64,000 nt of DNA from Enoplolaimus lenunculus (GCA_030248215.1 JASANG010003909.1:62001-126000); one strand, 5' to 3'; shown: positions 9,664 to 22,695, counted from the stretch's first letter. The notes: generated from the letters alone by a model not told the origin. Program-made: numbers and translations.

Positions 9664-10922
9664 AAAACTAAACTGGAATATGGGATCGTATCCAAGTCAG
9701 GATTCTGTGTCATCGTCTCAATTAATTGAAATCGCATGCGATACAACTTTGCCAAGTATTGACGCAGATGACTGTTTACGATTTAAAGTCAGTGAAAGTG
9801 CATTTGATTTTCTGGATGTTTCACAGATTTACGCATATATTGACTTACAAGTATTAAATGCTGATGGTACTGTTATAGGAGAATTAGGAAAACGTAAAAA
9901 TATAGTTCCATGCAATATGTTTGGTTACAGTCTATTTGCATCTGTAGAATTGAGAATAAACGGTGAGCGTATTACATACAATCAAAAACATTATGCATGG
10001 ATGGTTTATGTTTTATATTCTTTATTTATGAATGTTGAACAGCGTAAACAGTACTTGTCAGGTTGTCTATATGAAGCCGATTCAGAGTTTGAATTTGATT
10101 CGGTAGATACAAATTTGGGCGGGATAAATCGTTCTGCATTTATTATTGGTTCTAAACGAGTAGAATTGTATTTTCCGCTTGTAACAGATGCATTTTTAGC
10201 CCCAGTCTATTTGCCTCCAAAATCCCGCCTGGAAATTGAGTTTTGTCGGAATCCGCCAAACTTGATATTAACACATAATATTAATAAGCCTCTTGCAATT
10301 CGAATTAACGATTTTAAGTTGTATATCTCAAAAGTAAAACTAACAAAACAAGCATTAGATCGGCAAGCCAAAATTTTGGCTAGCAGGGCTCGGTTCAACA
10401 GGAATTCGGTACAAGATACATACAGTATCCATCAATAAAGGATTGCAAAATATTGAGTGGACAGCATTTGAAGGTAAACTTCCGCGAAGAGTTCACTTTT
10501 GGAGCATTACACAAGATGCATATACGGGTAGTAAGGATAAAAATATATTTAATTTGTGTATGCCTGATATGGATCGGTTTACTGTTTTTATGAATGATGA
10601 ACGTTATCCTTGCAATGTAGCTTTGCCGTGTAAGAATGGTCAACATACTCTATATGCATTAAATAATACTGTAGAAAATGTAGGATTGACCAGAACTGGA
10701 TTTTGGGCTACTGGTGGTTATCAAATTTTTTCCGTAGACTTGAGTAAAGATCACAGCAGTGATTGTAATTATATAAGTAGTCCAGCTGATGGTTATATAA
10801 AATTATCGGTTGATTTTACTAGTGAGCTTAAACAAGCAATTATTGTTTTTGCAATGGGTGAATTTCCTTCAGAATTACATATAAATGCCAATCGAGAAGT
10901 ATTTTGGAAGTTGAATGCTTAA
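9635..10922 (+). CDS. Polinton major capsid protein region (double jelly roll)
   Basis: Coding region of about 430 codons. Typical Polinton capsid landmarks are visible: a strand block FDFLDVSQIYAYIDLQV, SLFASVELRINGERI, the LYFPLVTDAFLAPVYLPPKS segment that closes the first jelly roll, and a second half with NIFNLCMPDMDRFTVFMND and a C-terminal beta-rich tail ending in KLNA. In relatives trimers of this protein build the icosahedral shell. CTTAAAAAG lies at 9589-9597, 38 nt upstream. An AATAAA stands near 10977. Part of the fossil element. Confidence 0.88.
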
Positions 10923-11097
10923 ATTTAGAGGTGTGTTATAAAACATGTGTACTATTTCTTTTGTTTAATATTTCAAAATAAAAAACAAAAAACATAATGG
11001 TAGCCATTGCAGTCATGCATAAAGCCATCCGATGAGTACCCTTGGCAGGGACAAAATGTTTGAAACTTTTATCTGTATTGTGTACATTTGGACTTGC

Positions 11098-11250
11098 CCA
11101 AAAATTGCCCCCACATTACCCCCACTGGGGAAAACCGCACCCCCACATTACCCCCACTGGGGCAAAACCGCACCCCCACATTACCCCCACTGGGGTAAAA
11201 CCGGAACCCCCACCACCCCCACGTGGGGGTGGGGTGGGGGTAAAACCGGC
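11098..11250. repeat. 32-33 bp GC-rich minisatellite
   Basis: About four units of the type CCCCCACATTACCCCCACTG followed by GGGNAAAACCG. The last unit is altered to a self-complementary CCCCCACGTGGGGG. It lies just right of the Polinton and gives spurious proline-rich reading frames. Confidence 0.9.
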
Positions 11251-12855
11251 ATTTTTTATCTACTCATACTATTTCGTACTTTAATTACGGTATCACAAAC
11301 GCAGCCAATGTAAAATATTGCACCGAAAACTCAGAACACGGCTTTGGGGCACGTCCCGCCGCAAGTTTAAGATTAAGTACAGACTCTTGCTTTGACTGAG
11401 GCTTTAGGTTTTAAAAAGTGGCATAAAACTCACAAGTAAAACGACCGAGAAGAAAACGCCATTTTAGTGCTAAACCTTAACACAAAATATGGGCTTTGAC
11501 CCTTGTTTGGGTCCAGGTCAAGGCGCACCCCTTGGATCCGCAAGTGGGCAGACAGACAGAATTTAATAACTGCGAACAGAACATCAAGAACGATTTGTGT
11601 ACCATACTTAAATATAATATTATTGTTTTGTGGTGTATACCTGTGCTTCCGTGGTATTTGACAAACGTTCAGCAGCTTTTGACAAATTTGCGTGTAAATT
11701 GAAATACTTTGCAACCGCTTCAAAACTTTGTTATTTTCAAATTGTGATTGGCATTTGATTGGACAATTTTTGACCAGGTAACAAACATTTGAGCAGAATT
11801 TGTTGTTATATTAAAACAGAATTCCAGCTTTAAATATTTTACGACCCATGAAAAGATTAAGGCGGAATGTTTTTCTGCTTTACTGCAATACAGTTGGCTA
11901 AAGCGTAGGCATAGGCTTAGGTGTAAGCTCATTCTTGCGCTTAGGCTTAGGGTTAGAGTTACGAATATGGTTATACTACTATTACGATTCTGGACTATAC
12001 ATTGGTCAATTTTACCGTCTCAACAGTCAACGTTTCTAGTTTTGGTTTTTAAATTATGTTTAAACTTTAACACTTAAAAAGAAATGTATAAGTATTGGTC
12101 TATTATTCTACAAATATTTCAGAAATCATGCAAAAACACGCTTGTCGAGTCTTGAAAAGCGTTTATAATGACGCGAAAAAATCGTTAACTTAACAGCGTT
12201 CAGCTAAACCATATCTATTCATTTCAGACTTTCTCTGATGCTGGTTTGTAAAATTGAGCGGCCATAAAAGCAACATTAACCTTAATCCTTCACAGATCAA
12301 GATGAGCTTTGTACTCGAAAAATTATATAACCGCGAATGTGAGATGTTAATCTGCTAAAATATTGGAACATAAAAAACATAAGTCTAACTGCACCGAACA
12401 AAAATAAGTAAAGCCCCAAAAAGAACAACTACGAATCCTGTCAGAAACACAGTCATCGAAGTGCAGAAATTGCAGTTTTTTCTTGCCAAAAACCCACGAA
12501 CTACGTATTATAAGATTCGCTCATTAATTCTGGCCAAATTGTACAAACAAAAACATTTAATATGGAAAATAATTGTTGTTAACATTTTTTGTACGCTTAA
12601 CAACAACCTGTACACCAGGCTTTTTAAATTTTGGTCCAATCATATCGCAATATTTGAGCCAATGTATAGAGAATGACCGTAACAGTAGTATGAGCAATAT
12701 TCCTGAGCCTAACCTTAAGCGTAAGAAACAGCTTATAGCCAAGACTAAGTCTAAGCAAAAAATAGCCTAAGGCTTAAACTTTACTCTATTGGCCCATGTG
12801 AGAAGTTGATGATCTGCTAGGTTTAAGGCCCCAAATCACCACTTAGTTTAGTTGT
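11251..12855. other. Intergenic, no gene seen
   Basis: AT-rich, with two family A repeat fragments (11893-12035 and 12654-12805). The short reading frames on both strands show no domain and no splice-supported exon. Confidence 0.6.
12654..12805 (-). repeat. Family A dispersed repeat
   Basis: Reverse copy of the family described at 31948: CCTAAGC-type hexamers in the middle, then AAAAAATAGCC and GGCCCATGTGAG at the other end. Confidence 0.7.
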
Positions 12856-12858
12856 ATG

Positions 12859-13731
12859 CCGATGTTACGCTTATCGCTCCGATTCAGTGACGCGGCCGTA
12901 CAAATGTTTACTGCCCACACCCTATACCAATATGACGACCTAATTGTTGTAGCCTGATCCGAGTTCTCTTGTGAAACCGTGCCCAAATTCTGTTTAATCT
13001 AACCATTGGCTCACAATGACCAAAATTTCTCCAAGACCTCAGAAGCCGTGCTATCCTAACATCGGGACACCTTTGGGGATAGCTAGGACCGGAATTCATT
13101 ATGAATTCGAGTGATCTAGAAATTGTTGCGTTTGTGAATTTTTTACAACTTACTTGAATTACACAGCTTGCGTTGTAACTTATACACCGTGAACAGTTTA
13201 GTGTGCTTACAGTTATTTGACTCCAAGTTGCCACGGAAGTCTTATGTGAAGAAATCAATTGCGTGTTACTTACCTTGGTAGCGCATAGCGCGTTTCAAGT
13301 TTTACAGCACCGGGTGCTGTGGTTTTATGGAGTAATTTGCGAATTTGGTGAAACTTAAGTGATACCGGGGAACCGAAGTCTAGTAACTCTAACGGGGTTA
13401 GTTTTACTATTCTGCAAGCAACTTGGGCCATTCTAACGGTGTCAGTCTGGACGGAACTTTGTGTAACTCTAACGGGGGTTAGAGTGCACGGCTTTTGGGA
13501 AATTTGGGGAAAAATTTGTTGAGGATCTTGGTTGCGTGGACTTGTGCCTGGAATAAATAGAATATAGGCATAAGGGCACTGAACGGGTTGGACAATTCTA
13601 CCCTAATTAGGGCATATTCCGCGAGTCATAGTTGTGTCGTTTTTCATACTCGTTGTTATCAATGTATTTGGGTGGGGCATTAAACATTTGTCCGGCCGCG
13701 TTACTGAATCAGAGCGATAAGCGTATATCGG
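12859..13731. mobile_element. DNA element with about 62-bp terminal inverted repeats
   Basis: The left end (12859-12922) and right end (13670-13731) are inverted copies: CTTATCGCTCCGATTCAGTG on the left pairs with CACTGAATCAGAGCGATAAG-like sequence on the right (one strand reads TTACTGAATCAGAGCGATAA), followed by GCGGCCG(T/G)ACAAATGTTTA. They match at roughly 85-90 percent by eye. The interior of about 750 bp has repeated ACTCTAACGGGG phrases near 13385, 13432 and 13465. A 116-codon reverse frame inside (12908-13258) resembles nothing I know. It looks like a non-autonomous cut-and-paste element; superfamily unknown. Confidence 0.85.
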
Positions 13732-15900
13732 GATAGAACAATATAGAGTTCTGGTATGGGCCTAATAAGACTAATAAATCACGAACTTTCAACACCATCT
13801 ATGCCATTGGTAGCGAAAATTGAAAAGTAGAAAACTTGGCATTTTATCACAAAGAACTTCTGAGGGATAAATTGTATTTTTTACAAAAATATTTGGAAAC
13901 CAAAAATTGTAAAGTAGAGACCATTTTATCACAAATCAATTTGTGACGGGGAAGGGTCGTACGCCCCCCTGTCCACTCTAGATCCGCAAATGCCTATTGC
14001 AGTCTCACAGAAAAACGTTCCGCTCCATATCTTGGCATAAGCCATTGTAACAAAGCACTTCTCAGTGTCGAAAATAAATATTAATCCGTTGGATATTTTC
14101 TATTTCGTCAATCTAATTATTCAAACCCGGCATGCGACTCTCGGATGAAAAGCTTTTACCATGACCGCTCTGCTATCGGTGCTTGACGCTTGATCCCGAG
14201 GAGGATTTCACGCTTTTTGGAGACACTGTACAGCGTATACGCGTAATAATTGATAAACACTACACTTTATGTATTATTTCGTGTACAAAGTTTGGAATTT
14301 AGTTGCCCATCATAGTATTTCTAAAACCAACGTTCCGACGTATCTCTCCATAGATCGACTTCAAATAGTATAGGACCCAGTGACATCAAAAAACCGAGGT
14401 ATGATTCGAGTGGCAATCGACCCCTCTCAAACAGACGCTGGTTAAACTTTACCACAAACTTTTTTCCCGGTTTCAACTATACAGGTTCACACGCGTAGCC
14501 AAGGGGTTTTGGGTATCCAGACTCAAATCTGTGAACAAAGAATCGTTTTCCCAAGCGTTGCAAAGGAATTTGATAATGAAACAACGTCTAGTTTGTTGAT
14601 CGTTTTGATTGCGAAGTTTTGTTTATTGTTTTAAGGACAGATCTCAGAGGAATCTAGCGCTCGAATCACGCATTCAAACTATCACAAAACGTCAATTTGT
14701 CATTGGGTAGGAACATATTAATTTTTAAATATCAAGCTTTATGCTCGTTTAACTCACATTCTTTAAAACTTGTCGTTTACTGTATATATTACTACTGGTT
14801 TTTTAGTCCTGTATGAAATAAGAATAATTATGTTTAGTCCGTTGTTTCACGTGAACTTTGCAAAATTAAACAGAACACATAAAATATCTGTACAGCCGAA
14901 GGAACAAATGGCATTTTCACACGTATTTGTTTAAAAACCATATAGTCAGTCAGTCAAAAAGTAATATATTTTTAACTCTTAATGCTAAAAACAATGTTTC
15001 GGTATGCGTTTCTTTAGGTTTGCACAAACGATATGGCTCGAAATTTTAAAAAATCTGATGTCTTAAAAAATTTATTTTGAAATTCAAGCATTACCTTTTT
15101 GTGTTTCAAATGTTTCAAACTTAAATTTTTATTGATTCAAGCCAATAGCCAGCTTGCTTTGCTACGGGGGGCTAAAAATTTTCAAGCGTGGCATCAAGGT
15201 TGAAAATTTCTACGGATGCCCAAAAATTTTCGGAGTTTGGAGTAGGGCTGAGCATTCATGGCTTTACCTTGACTACGGTTTCGTACTGATTGTTTACGTT
15301 TAATCGTGTTTTGTAACCATTAGTTTCAAAGGCATGGAAGGCGAAAAAAACTGCGACTGTTGCCAGCTTGTTTCGGTCGTCTAAAGCTTTAGCAAGACCG
15401 TACAATAGTTTCCGAAACCCAAAGTTTTCCTTGAGGACGGAGGTTTGAGTCTCTCTTTGGCCCCTCTGGCCAAATGGTCCGTGAAGAAATAATTAGGCTT
15501 AGTTTGGGTGAGGGCATGTGAACTATTTGATAAATGTCACACACGCATATTAAGCATTAACCAGTAAACCTGTAAAGATTTTTACGGCTACGATAGTTTA
15601 AGTTAAGTCCCACAAAGGGAATGGTTAAACTGATTTAAATTTCAGCAAAAACCTAATTAGCTGTATTTGTTTTGATTGAATGGAGATTTATTTGGTTTTA
15701 TCGAAATTGCAATACACCTTAGCGTCAAGCGGGCAATAAATAATAATTGCCTACACTTAAACGTAAATTTCACGATTTGTTTGATTGGGTGTAATATGTT
15801 CAGTTAGTTACTGATTTAACGGCTCATATTACTTTTTGTGGGCATCCCAGTTTCCAGTGGCCTACCACAGTGTAGGTTAGGTTTTAGACTGTTTTTTGAT
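13732..15900. other. Intergenic with repeat fragments
   Basis: No gene seen. A fragment at 13812-13990 (CATTTTATCACAAA twice, ending in a run of C) recurs at 46957-47044. A tRNA-like piece lies at 14121-14195. A GCTACGGGGGGCTAAAAATT fragment at 15150-15240 recurs near 26270-26430, 37625-37790 and 49560-49735. Confidence 0.6.
14121..14195 (-). repeat. tRNA-derived repeat (SINE head)
   Basis: The reverse strand has an A-box-like AGCAGAGCGGTCATGG and a B-box-like CCGGGTTTGAATAAT about 45 nt later. The acceptor ends do not pair, so this is not a working tRNA. Related pieces lie at 44885-44955 and 57970-58055; all three share a downstream GACGCT(C/T) ... CCCGAGGAGG-like block. Confidence 0.45.
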
Positions 15901-15924
15901 CGGGCGTAGGCGTAGTTGATGACT

Positions 15925-16304
15925 GAGAAGGGAGTGATATTTATTTTGCCTCGCTAGAGACTGACCGCTGATATTTGGTTACGGATTTTATATAGTTTTT
16001 TAATACATTCCATGTTAGCTGGACCCAACATCCCTCCTTTCTATATTCTTTCTTTTGAGCAGACCTGATTTGCTGAAACATTTTTATTGATTGTGACGTC
16101 TGTATAAGTTTTTCTGGATTTAGCAAAGTTTATACGCGTTGCCTGAGCGTGTGATACATATTTGAGATATCTAGGCCTTTCTTCTGCTTTGGTCTCTTTT
16201 ATATTTATGGACTCTATCCACTAAAGGACTCTTACTAGGGACACACACTCCTATTGAATGGGACGACTCAAAAGTGAACCCCCTCTTATTTAGGTCACTA
16301 CAAT
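15925..16304 (+). repeat. Family B inverted-repeat element, degraded
   Basis: Begins with GGGAGTGATATTTATTTTGC and ends CCCCTCTTATTTAGGTCACT, the family B termini, with a shortened and diverged middle. The family is described at 39199. Confidence 0.7.
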
Positions 16305-18150
16305 ATTCATACGTTATAAAGTAAGGATAAGGCTTACGCTTAGGAATATGCTTGGGCAATTGATTAGGCCTTAAAAGTAACATTGATCTGTTTACTTATC
16401 AGTAAATAGGTTGTTGCATATTTTCTTCCAAGCGTAAATCTGATTCGGTTAAAAGTTCAATATTTAACTTTTAAAACTCGTTTTTATGCAATTGTTTCAA
16501 ATAAATTGTGACTATGGGGTAATAAGAAATTATTTTATTATTTTGTTTTGTCTACAAACTGTTTATATTTCCACTGACGCACCGTATTAATTATTTTTTT
16601 TTGCAACTTAAAATAATTTGTGGACGTTTCGAACTATGACCGGACATTTCACCAAATATCAAAGCTATGTCTGTACGCGAGAGCTAGCTGATGCGTTTGT
16701 CTAAACATAATTTCTGCGAAACTGTGTAGTGTCCGCAGAAAAACTCGAACATTTTATGTGCATCCGAAACCAATGGTAACATGGGCGTACAGTTCAAACA
16801 TTTTGGTCTCATGTACTTATGCAAAATTTGGCGCATATCCCACACTGGAATTTCGGACCGTGCCTAAAGCAAGCATGGCAACTAAACCGTGAGCTGTCCG
16901 CTTTATAACCATTCATCTTATCTTAAAGTTGCACCACAAAATTTGAAGATATCCTAAACATTTCTGGTTTGAATATATCTCAAAGGCGTTTTAAATATGT
17001 GGCAAAACTTGCGAAAAAAAACTGTACCAAAACTTGTCATCAGTGATTTTAAAATACGGTAAATCCGGACCACTGTCTGTCCGTTTACTAAAAAGTTCGT
17101 TTTTAGAACAACAGATATAAAGTCTTAGCGCCGCCGTAGCCTGTTAAACGGCCGGCTTTGATAAGCTTTTCATCAGTCGATTTGATTACACCCATGGGGC
17201 CGCGATGAGAGCAAAAAGAATATATACCAAAGCATTTCTTTTTACAGGTTTCACCCCTTATACAGATTTCGTGGAATTTTTTGTTGACAAAGTATAGGCG
17301 CATCGGACCGATTTCGGGTGGGGGAAGAAGTTTTGATGGTACATTACATTTACTTGTTCATGTCAAAGTAATTAGTTTAAGCATCTTTTGATTTAAACGT
17401 TTCTATTCACTTGGAGGAAATTTTTCAACTTTACCCCACCGGTTAAAGACAATCCATTGCAATTGTACCAACTTAGCTTAGCGCCTCTAGCGAATGGTAC
17501 AATGAAAAAATTTTCGGCTTTAGGTTCGTTCGCACGAAAACAGACACACAAGTTTTAGCTAGATTAATCACCCTGCGGACTTATAGCCCGATAGGGGGCA
17601 GATAGCTCAGCGGCCCTTAGAAACTTTTTCGCTCAGCTAAATAAGGTTTAGTTTCGCTTGTAAACTCATGTCAAATCACCATATGCTTTTTCAAAAATTT
17701 ACAGCTGCCTTTTAGCATAATGAGCTGCTGGCTACGGGCTTGTGGTCCTACTACGCCAGTGTGCTAAAGGTCAATAAAACAAAAGGTTCACCTCCTGGCT
17801 GGCGTAGGTCTGTGTTTTTGGACAAAATTACATTATTTTAGCCAAATTTACTTATCACTCTTCGGGTTTCGATCAAGTTCACAGGGTTAGAGAATGGTTA
17901 TCGCCGCTGTCACGGTTTTGCAGGTTTAGACAAGGACGAATACCGACGGGGAGGTACTCGACCAGTCACCCGTTCTCTGAATCAATACTGTCGGTAAGAT
18001 TTAAAAAGTATGCTTAGATTTCTATGACACCTGGATTAGATTTCTATGACACCTGGATCCTGTATTTTCGTCTCAATATATTAACCATAGATTTATTCTT
18101 TATAAATTAAACTTATGAAACACAATATCAACGCCTGGGTTTAGGTTTAA
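16305..18150. other. Intergenic, nothing recognised
   Basis: Apart from a short CTTAGG-type fragment (16323-16370, family A), I see no gene, tRNA or clear repeat. Open frames are short and look random. Confidence 0.5.
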
Positions 18151-18304
18151 TTTCAGTATTTACAAATGGCTATAGCAACTGTCATCAATTAGCAATAGTT
18201 TTTCAAATCTACGAATTCTTGTGAATCTCTGAAATTCGTGTAATTTGATGGCGTGATAATCTGATGCAGAAGTTACGTTATTTTAACCATAGCGACATGT
18301 ATTA

Positions 18305-18500
18305 CGTCCGTACATTTGAGAATATGACCCATACTCTCACATTACGTATAGCACGTTTCATCAGTTAGCGATAGGTTTTCAAACTGACAAAGTCTTGTAT
18401 AATTGCGGATCTCAAAAATTGGCAGCGAAATCTGACAAATCAAATGCAAAAAATTCGCTTAAATCAGTAAACTTCAAACTATACCATTCGCTGGTTAGTA
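18305..18500. repeat. Family L foldback element, degraded
   Basis: Shares CATCAGTTAGCGATAGGTTT and CAAACTGAC with the copy at 26033 and TTTGAGAATATG at its edge. See 38589 for the family. Confidence 0.5.
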
Positions 18501-18935
18501 TAACCATGCAAAACCTATCTCCAACTTTTAAAAGCTTCCGCACACATCTCTGATTATGGGCCAAATTACTAAGGGCTCTAGATGAACACAAATTAAATTT
18601 TTATGGTGCATCTTTGATTTTGTAGAGTATAACGAGCCGCCCACTGCCAAATTGTGTATAATTTTAATATTCATATCCAATTTATACACGTATTTAAATA
18701 TTTTCGTAGTTTCAAATTTAATCCAAGCTATAAGAAGATTTTTACCGTGACTCTATACCGGACCGAATAAACTTCAAGAGTTTATTTGCTATAAGCTAAA
18801 AACTGTTGAAGTTATCAAACACAACTTGTGCCGTGTTTTTCATTTCATTGCGAAACCGGAAATCATGTTTCTAAAAGCAAAAATAGAAACATAAAGAATT
18901 TTAATGGTAACGGTGATGAAATCATCTGAGAAGAT

Positions 18936-19320
18936 ATTGTAGTGACCCAAATAAGAGATCCTAAAAAGTTTGGGTCCCCATTTTGAGTTATCTCACTAGG
19001 AGTCCGTATCCCTAATAAGAGTCCGTAAGCGGATAGAGTCCCTAAACTCTAATTACAGTCCATAAATGTCAATTGCCCCTAGTTGTAGCGCATAAATGAC
19101 TCCAGGACCAAATAATGTTGAGTTCGAATTTTTAAAGCATACTTAACTATTGAAAGTACATTCCTAAGTGTAACCTTGCATTATCGTTTAAGTTTTTGAT
19201 CAGTAACGAAGGGCGGCGAAGGTCGGGTTAAAAATTAACAGTCCGTAACCGAATAACGGGGAAAAACCTCTGGAGAGGCGAAATAAATATCAGCCCCTCT
19301 CTTATTCGGGTCATTACAGA
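18936..19320 (-). repeat. Family B inverted-repeat element
   Basis: Reverse-oriented copy bounded by TTGTAGTGACCCAAATAAGA and CTTATTCGGGTCATTACAGA. The internal order of GAGTCCGTA phrases is inverted relative to the copy at 39199. Confidence 0.85.
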
Positions 19321-19477
19321 ATGGTGCACAACAGTTTTGGTTCACATCGTATTATATTAGCGAAACGTTGTTTTTGTTAATGCTGACTGAAATATCATGA
19401 GGGACATGCACGAGGACTATTCATCCGCTTTACCTTTATCGGCGTTTCTGATAGTTGTGCATAGCACATAAACCTAA

Positions 19478-19756
19478 GCGCTATTCACACATGCAAGTTT
19501 TTGCTGCAAGATCTTGCAGCTGCAACTTGCACTAGCTAGTTTTGTCCAAAATCCGACTCGAAAAACTTGCAGCCGCAAATAATTCCTTAAATATCATAGC
19601 TAGGAATTTAGTTCACTTGTTTGAATAACCATGCAAGTTCATTGAATTAATTGCAGCTGCTTTCCCATTTGGCTGATGAAAAAATGCAAGTTCTAGGTGC
19701 AATCAGCAGCTACCAGGTCTCGCAGCAAAAAAATTGCACGTGTAACTAGGGCTATA
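19478..19756. repeat. Family E inverted-repeat element, 279 bp
   Basis: Ends are inverted copies: CTATTCACACATGCAAGTTT at the left and GCACGTGTAACTAGGGCTAT at the right, with several internal TGCAAGTT / TTGCAGCTGC phrases. A second copy of about the same length is at 47573-47850. Fragments lie at 21780-21935, 42001-42150 and 42750-42860. Confidence 0.8.
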
Positions 19757-21250
19757 GGTTTAAGATTTTAAGTTAAACAACATTCGGCAGCAAAAGTTTT
19801 GTAATTTTAAATTCATAGATAGTTTTCTCAATAACACTTTGAATGTAAACCAAAGGTACTTCCTGTAATTTTTTCTCGATGTTTTTTCTATTTTAAAGTG
19901 TCTGCCTAACTCGGCACATTCAGAGTCTGTTCTCAATTGTGCAAAATTTACATAGAGCGTTAAATTATCAGAAATTATAATTTTACCGGAGTAAAAACAA
20001 TGGAAACATAAAACCACGTTCTTATAACTGAGTCGCGATGGGTAAATACCCTGCGCCCATGAGGCGCAATTTGCATCTTGCGTTAAAATCAGACGTTATA
20101 CAAAATAGAAAATATTCATGTGAGAAACGGTTGATGGAAAAATTATCAATACCGGCCTTTAAATAGTATTTTAATTGATTTAAAAATTCTTCGAAAAGCG
20201 AAAGAACACCCATTATTGCAAAATGAAACACTTGGACAGAGCTATGGCTGAAACCCTATAAAGTTGTATCCTGTTTGTGCTTAAATAAACTGCTCAAGGG
20301 TACTTGAAATAAAGCACCTAAAATCAAACGGGTCGTTCAAACCCATAGTCCGCTCATTGTCAGTGGTTCTGTATCAAAAAACCCAACCGGGTGTTTCTGT
20401 TTTTTGGTAACAACACATAGCCTAAAGGCGCGACTTCGCGGGTTATTTTCGCGCGCCAATATTACTAGCTATGTACGTTACCGTCTATTAAACAAACGGT
20501 GCGCGCAATATCACACTGGTCACACCATTTTCGGGTCTATGGCATATTAGCCGTGTGTTTTGTTGTTCACATTTGCAATAATGCTTGAAATATCAAATCC
20601 ATTAATCTTTTGCCGATATATCTCTGATCCGTAGTACAATATGTTTTTTCAAAGTAGCCACCATTCGACTGATAAATATAGAATTTAATAGCGTAACTGT
20701 ATTCTTTGTATTGTTACTCCAAGTTGGTAATAGGTCTTATTACTGATAAGAAGCAAGAAAAACACTCTAGGGTGCAACACTTTCCTGTATTATTTTGTAT
20801 TTCATCTGAGACATATACTATATGAATGCTAAAGATTTGAATACGGGTTCCTCATGTGAGAGGTGTTAACCATCACCACTCAGCAATATGATGACCTTGA
20901 TGATTGAGCTTGAGTTGCGCTGCCACGTCTAGCGGAGCTTTTGTGCTTTGTATACGTGTAGTAAAGCTTTGTGTCCTGAGTATTTATTTTACATACACCG
21001 TTTGCGCTAAATTGTTCATATTCCGCACAATGGGCGAAAATGGAGATGCAACGATATAATGTGCTGGACATACCACTAGAGTGAAATGAAATTGAATTAG
21101 TCGTAACTAAATGCCGATGCAATGGGCATTATATTTAGCTCAAAACCTTTCAAATCAGACTTCAATCACACAAACTGCGTTAAATTTGACTTGTATTACG
21201 AATCAAAATATGTTTTACTCACTGCTTAAAAACATGTAAAACTTGGTCTA
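19757..21250. other. Intergenic, nothing recognised
   Basis: No gene or clear repeat seen. The reading frames on the reverse strand at 19760-20231 and 20880-21122 show no domain. Confidence 0.5.
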
Positions 21251-21252
21251 TC

Positions 21253-21634
21253 ACAATGGCTAGGTTTCCGAAACCCTATTTAAGTACGACTTAGTTACTC
21301 AAGCACGTGTTACGTAATTACTTAACACTTTTTGTCGTTTTTAATAGCGTACTTAAGTTAAGTAAAACGTAATTCGCTGATTACATTTGATAGATTACAA
21401 AAAAATTTACCATTCAGGCATACTAACCTAGGTTAAACTGAAATTATATGCTATTGGTTCCTCCTCAATATGCAGCAAAACTATTAATACTTTCTTGTTG
21501 ACAATGGCTGACAATTGATGTTTATTTGTTTTTGCCTGAAAATTTAAATATTTATTTAAGTCGGCGACTTTAAGTAATAACTTAAGTTTAACTTAAGTAA
21601 ATACTTAAGTATGATTTCAGAAACCCAGCCAATA
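21253..21634. repeat. Family C inverted-repeat element
   Basis: Left end GGCTAGGTTTCCGAAACCCT pairs with right end AGTATGATTTCAGAAACCCAGCC-type sequence. The subterminal zones are dense in ACTTAAGT palindromes. Related sequence lies directly after family B copies at 39651-39915 and 60961-61265. Confidence 0.8.
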
Positions 21635-21779
21635 TTAGTCGACCGCAAAGTATGAAACAAGTTTGATATTTGAATTAATTAAAGCTTCGTAGATAAGTTC
21701 AGAAGTCTGAGTTAATTCAAGAAGCGCTCAACAACACAGTTTTTGATTGGCAAATCTAAATGCAGATGCATGATATTCA

Positions 21780-21935
21780 ATCAACTTGCAACTACGTTTA
21801 CATGTGATAATTAGATTTAATACGATTAATTCCGGTAAATAATTTGCAGCTGAAGGAACTTGCATGTGGAAGTTGCACGTTCAAGGCGGAGTTTGCTGCA
21901 ATATACTTGCAAGCGTAAATAGGGCGTACACTTAC
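21780..21935. repeat. Family E fragment
   Basis: Contains CTTGCATGTGGAAGTTGCAC and ends CTTGCAAGCGTAAATAGGGC, matching the right part of the 19478 copy. Confidence 0.6.
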
Positions 21936-22501
21936 ATGCTGGGTCAACTTAATTTGATCTAAACATCCGCTTGGCCGCAATGAGATCAACACTCGCTTAT
22001 CTTGCAGCACTGCCAACCAACGCTAGCGTTTAAATGGACAACCAGCAGAGGGGGCGTATAGGATAGACAAATATTACCTCTCTCAAAATTTCTGGAAAAA
22101 AAAGCAAGAAAAAGTACTTTTAACAGACTATAAAATAACGTTGTGGTCTAAGAAAAAATATTTGTTTACGATAATCCGTTACAAAAATGTAATCCTTAAA
22201 ATGCCTCTGACCGCAATCATAAAAGCATATTTATTTATCCGACAGTGTTTGCAGCCGCAATAGCGTTTATGATTAATGTTACCCCCCGTACCCTAATAAT
22301 TGACTTGACATACCCCGTGCGTTTTTGTTTTTTACCTATAACCTAAAGTAGTTTATTTACTTTGCAAGGCCGTGACAGTCTTTATAGTGTTTACTTATCC
22401 TTATACTGGAGAGGGTCGCAAGCTTAAGTGTCGTTTAGATATTAACTACAGAGATGTGACTTGGCTTAAAATTTTAAGTTAAGATGTGATTTTACTTTAA
22501 G

Positions 22502-22695
22502 CAGGGCCGGAGCAGCCACCTCTCATACCCCCCTTTGAAGGGGCCCACCCCTAAAGGGGCCCCATCCCTAACCGCTTGAAACAAAAACCGCTTAAGTTTT
22601 AAAATGCGTCTGGCTTCTCGCTCGCTTCGCTCGCAAGTTTGAGGCCCCCACCCTGGAATTTAGGGGGAGCACCACCCCTGCCTGCTCCGGCACTG
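22502..22695. repeat. Family G short inverted-repeat element, 194 bp
   Basis: Ends CAGGGCCGGAGCAGCCACC and GCCTGCTCCGGCACTG are inverted copies. The interior is rich in GGGGCCC. A second copy is at 48254-48423 (CAGTGCCGGAGCAGGCC ... GGCTGCTCCGACACTG). Confidence 0.8.

Larger units (their letters stand above)
1079..11000 (+). mobile_element. Polinton/Maverick fossil element
   Basis: About 10 kb with the diagnostic Polinton gene set on one strand: protein-primed-type family-B polymerase (1212-5183), retroviral-like integrase with chromodomain (5278-6339), A32-type packaging ATPase (6354-7019), small conserved proteins (7051-7729), penton (8838-9455) and double-jelly-roll major capsid (9635-10922). 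Between them lie a NADAR-domain protein and a TBP-like protein, which are not standard parts. I did not recognise an adenain-type protease. The ends are uncertain: I found no terminal inverted repeat, and the left side runs into the tandem array at the window edge. The element is broken, with about two interruptions, and most of its frames are open, so it looks fairly young. Treated as a fossil. Confidence 0.93.

Noticed and set aside
11032-11313. Proline-rich frames right of the Polinton
   Set aside because: They read through the 32-33 bp GC-rich minisatellite; no start context or homology.
12908-13258. 116-codon reverse frame as a transposase fragment
   Set aside because: No catalytic motif or known family is visible; part of it is simply the left inverted repeat.
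17590-17625. A tRNA A box (GGCAGATAGCTCAGCGG)
   Set aside because: No B box at the right distance and no cloverleaf.
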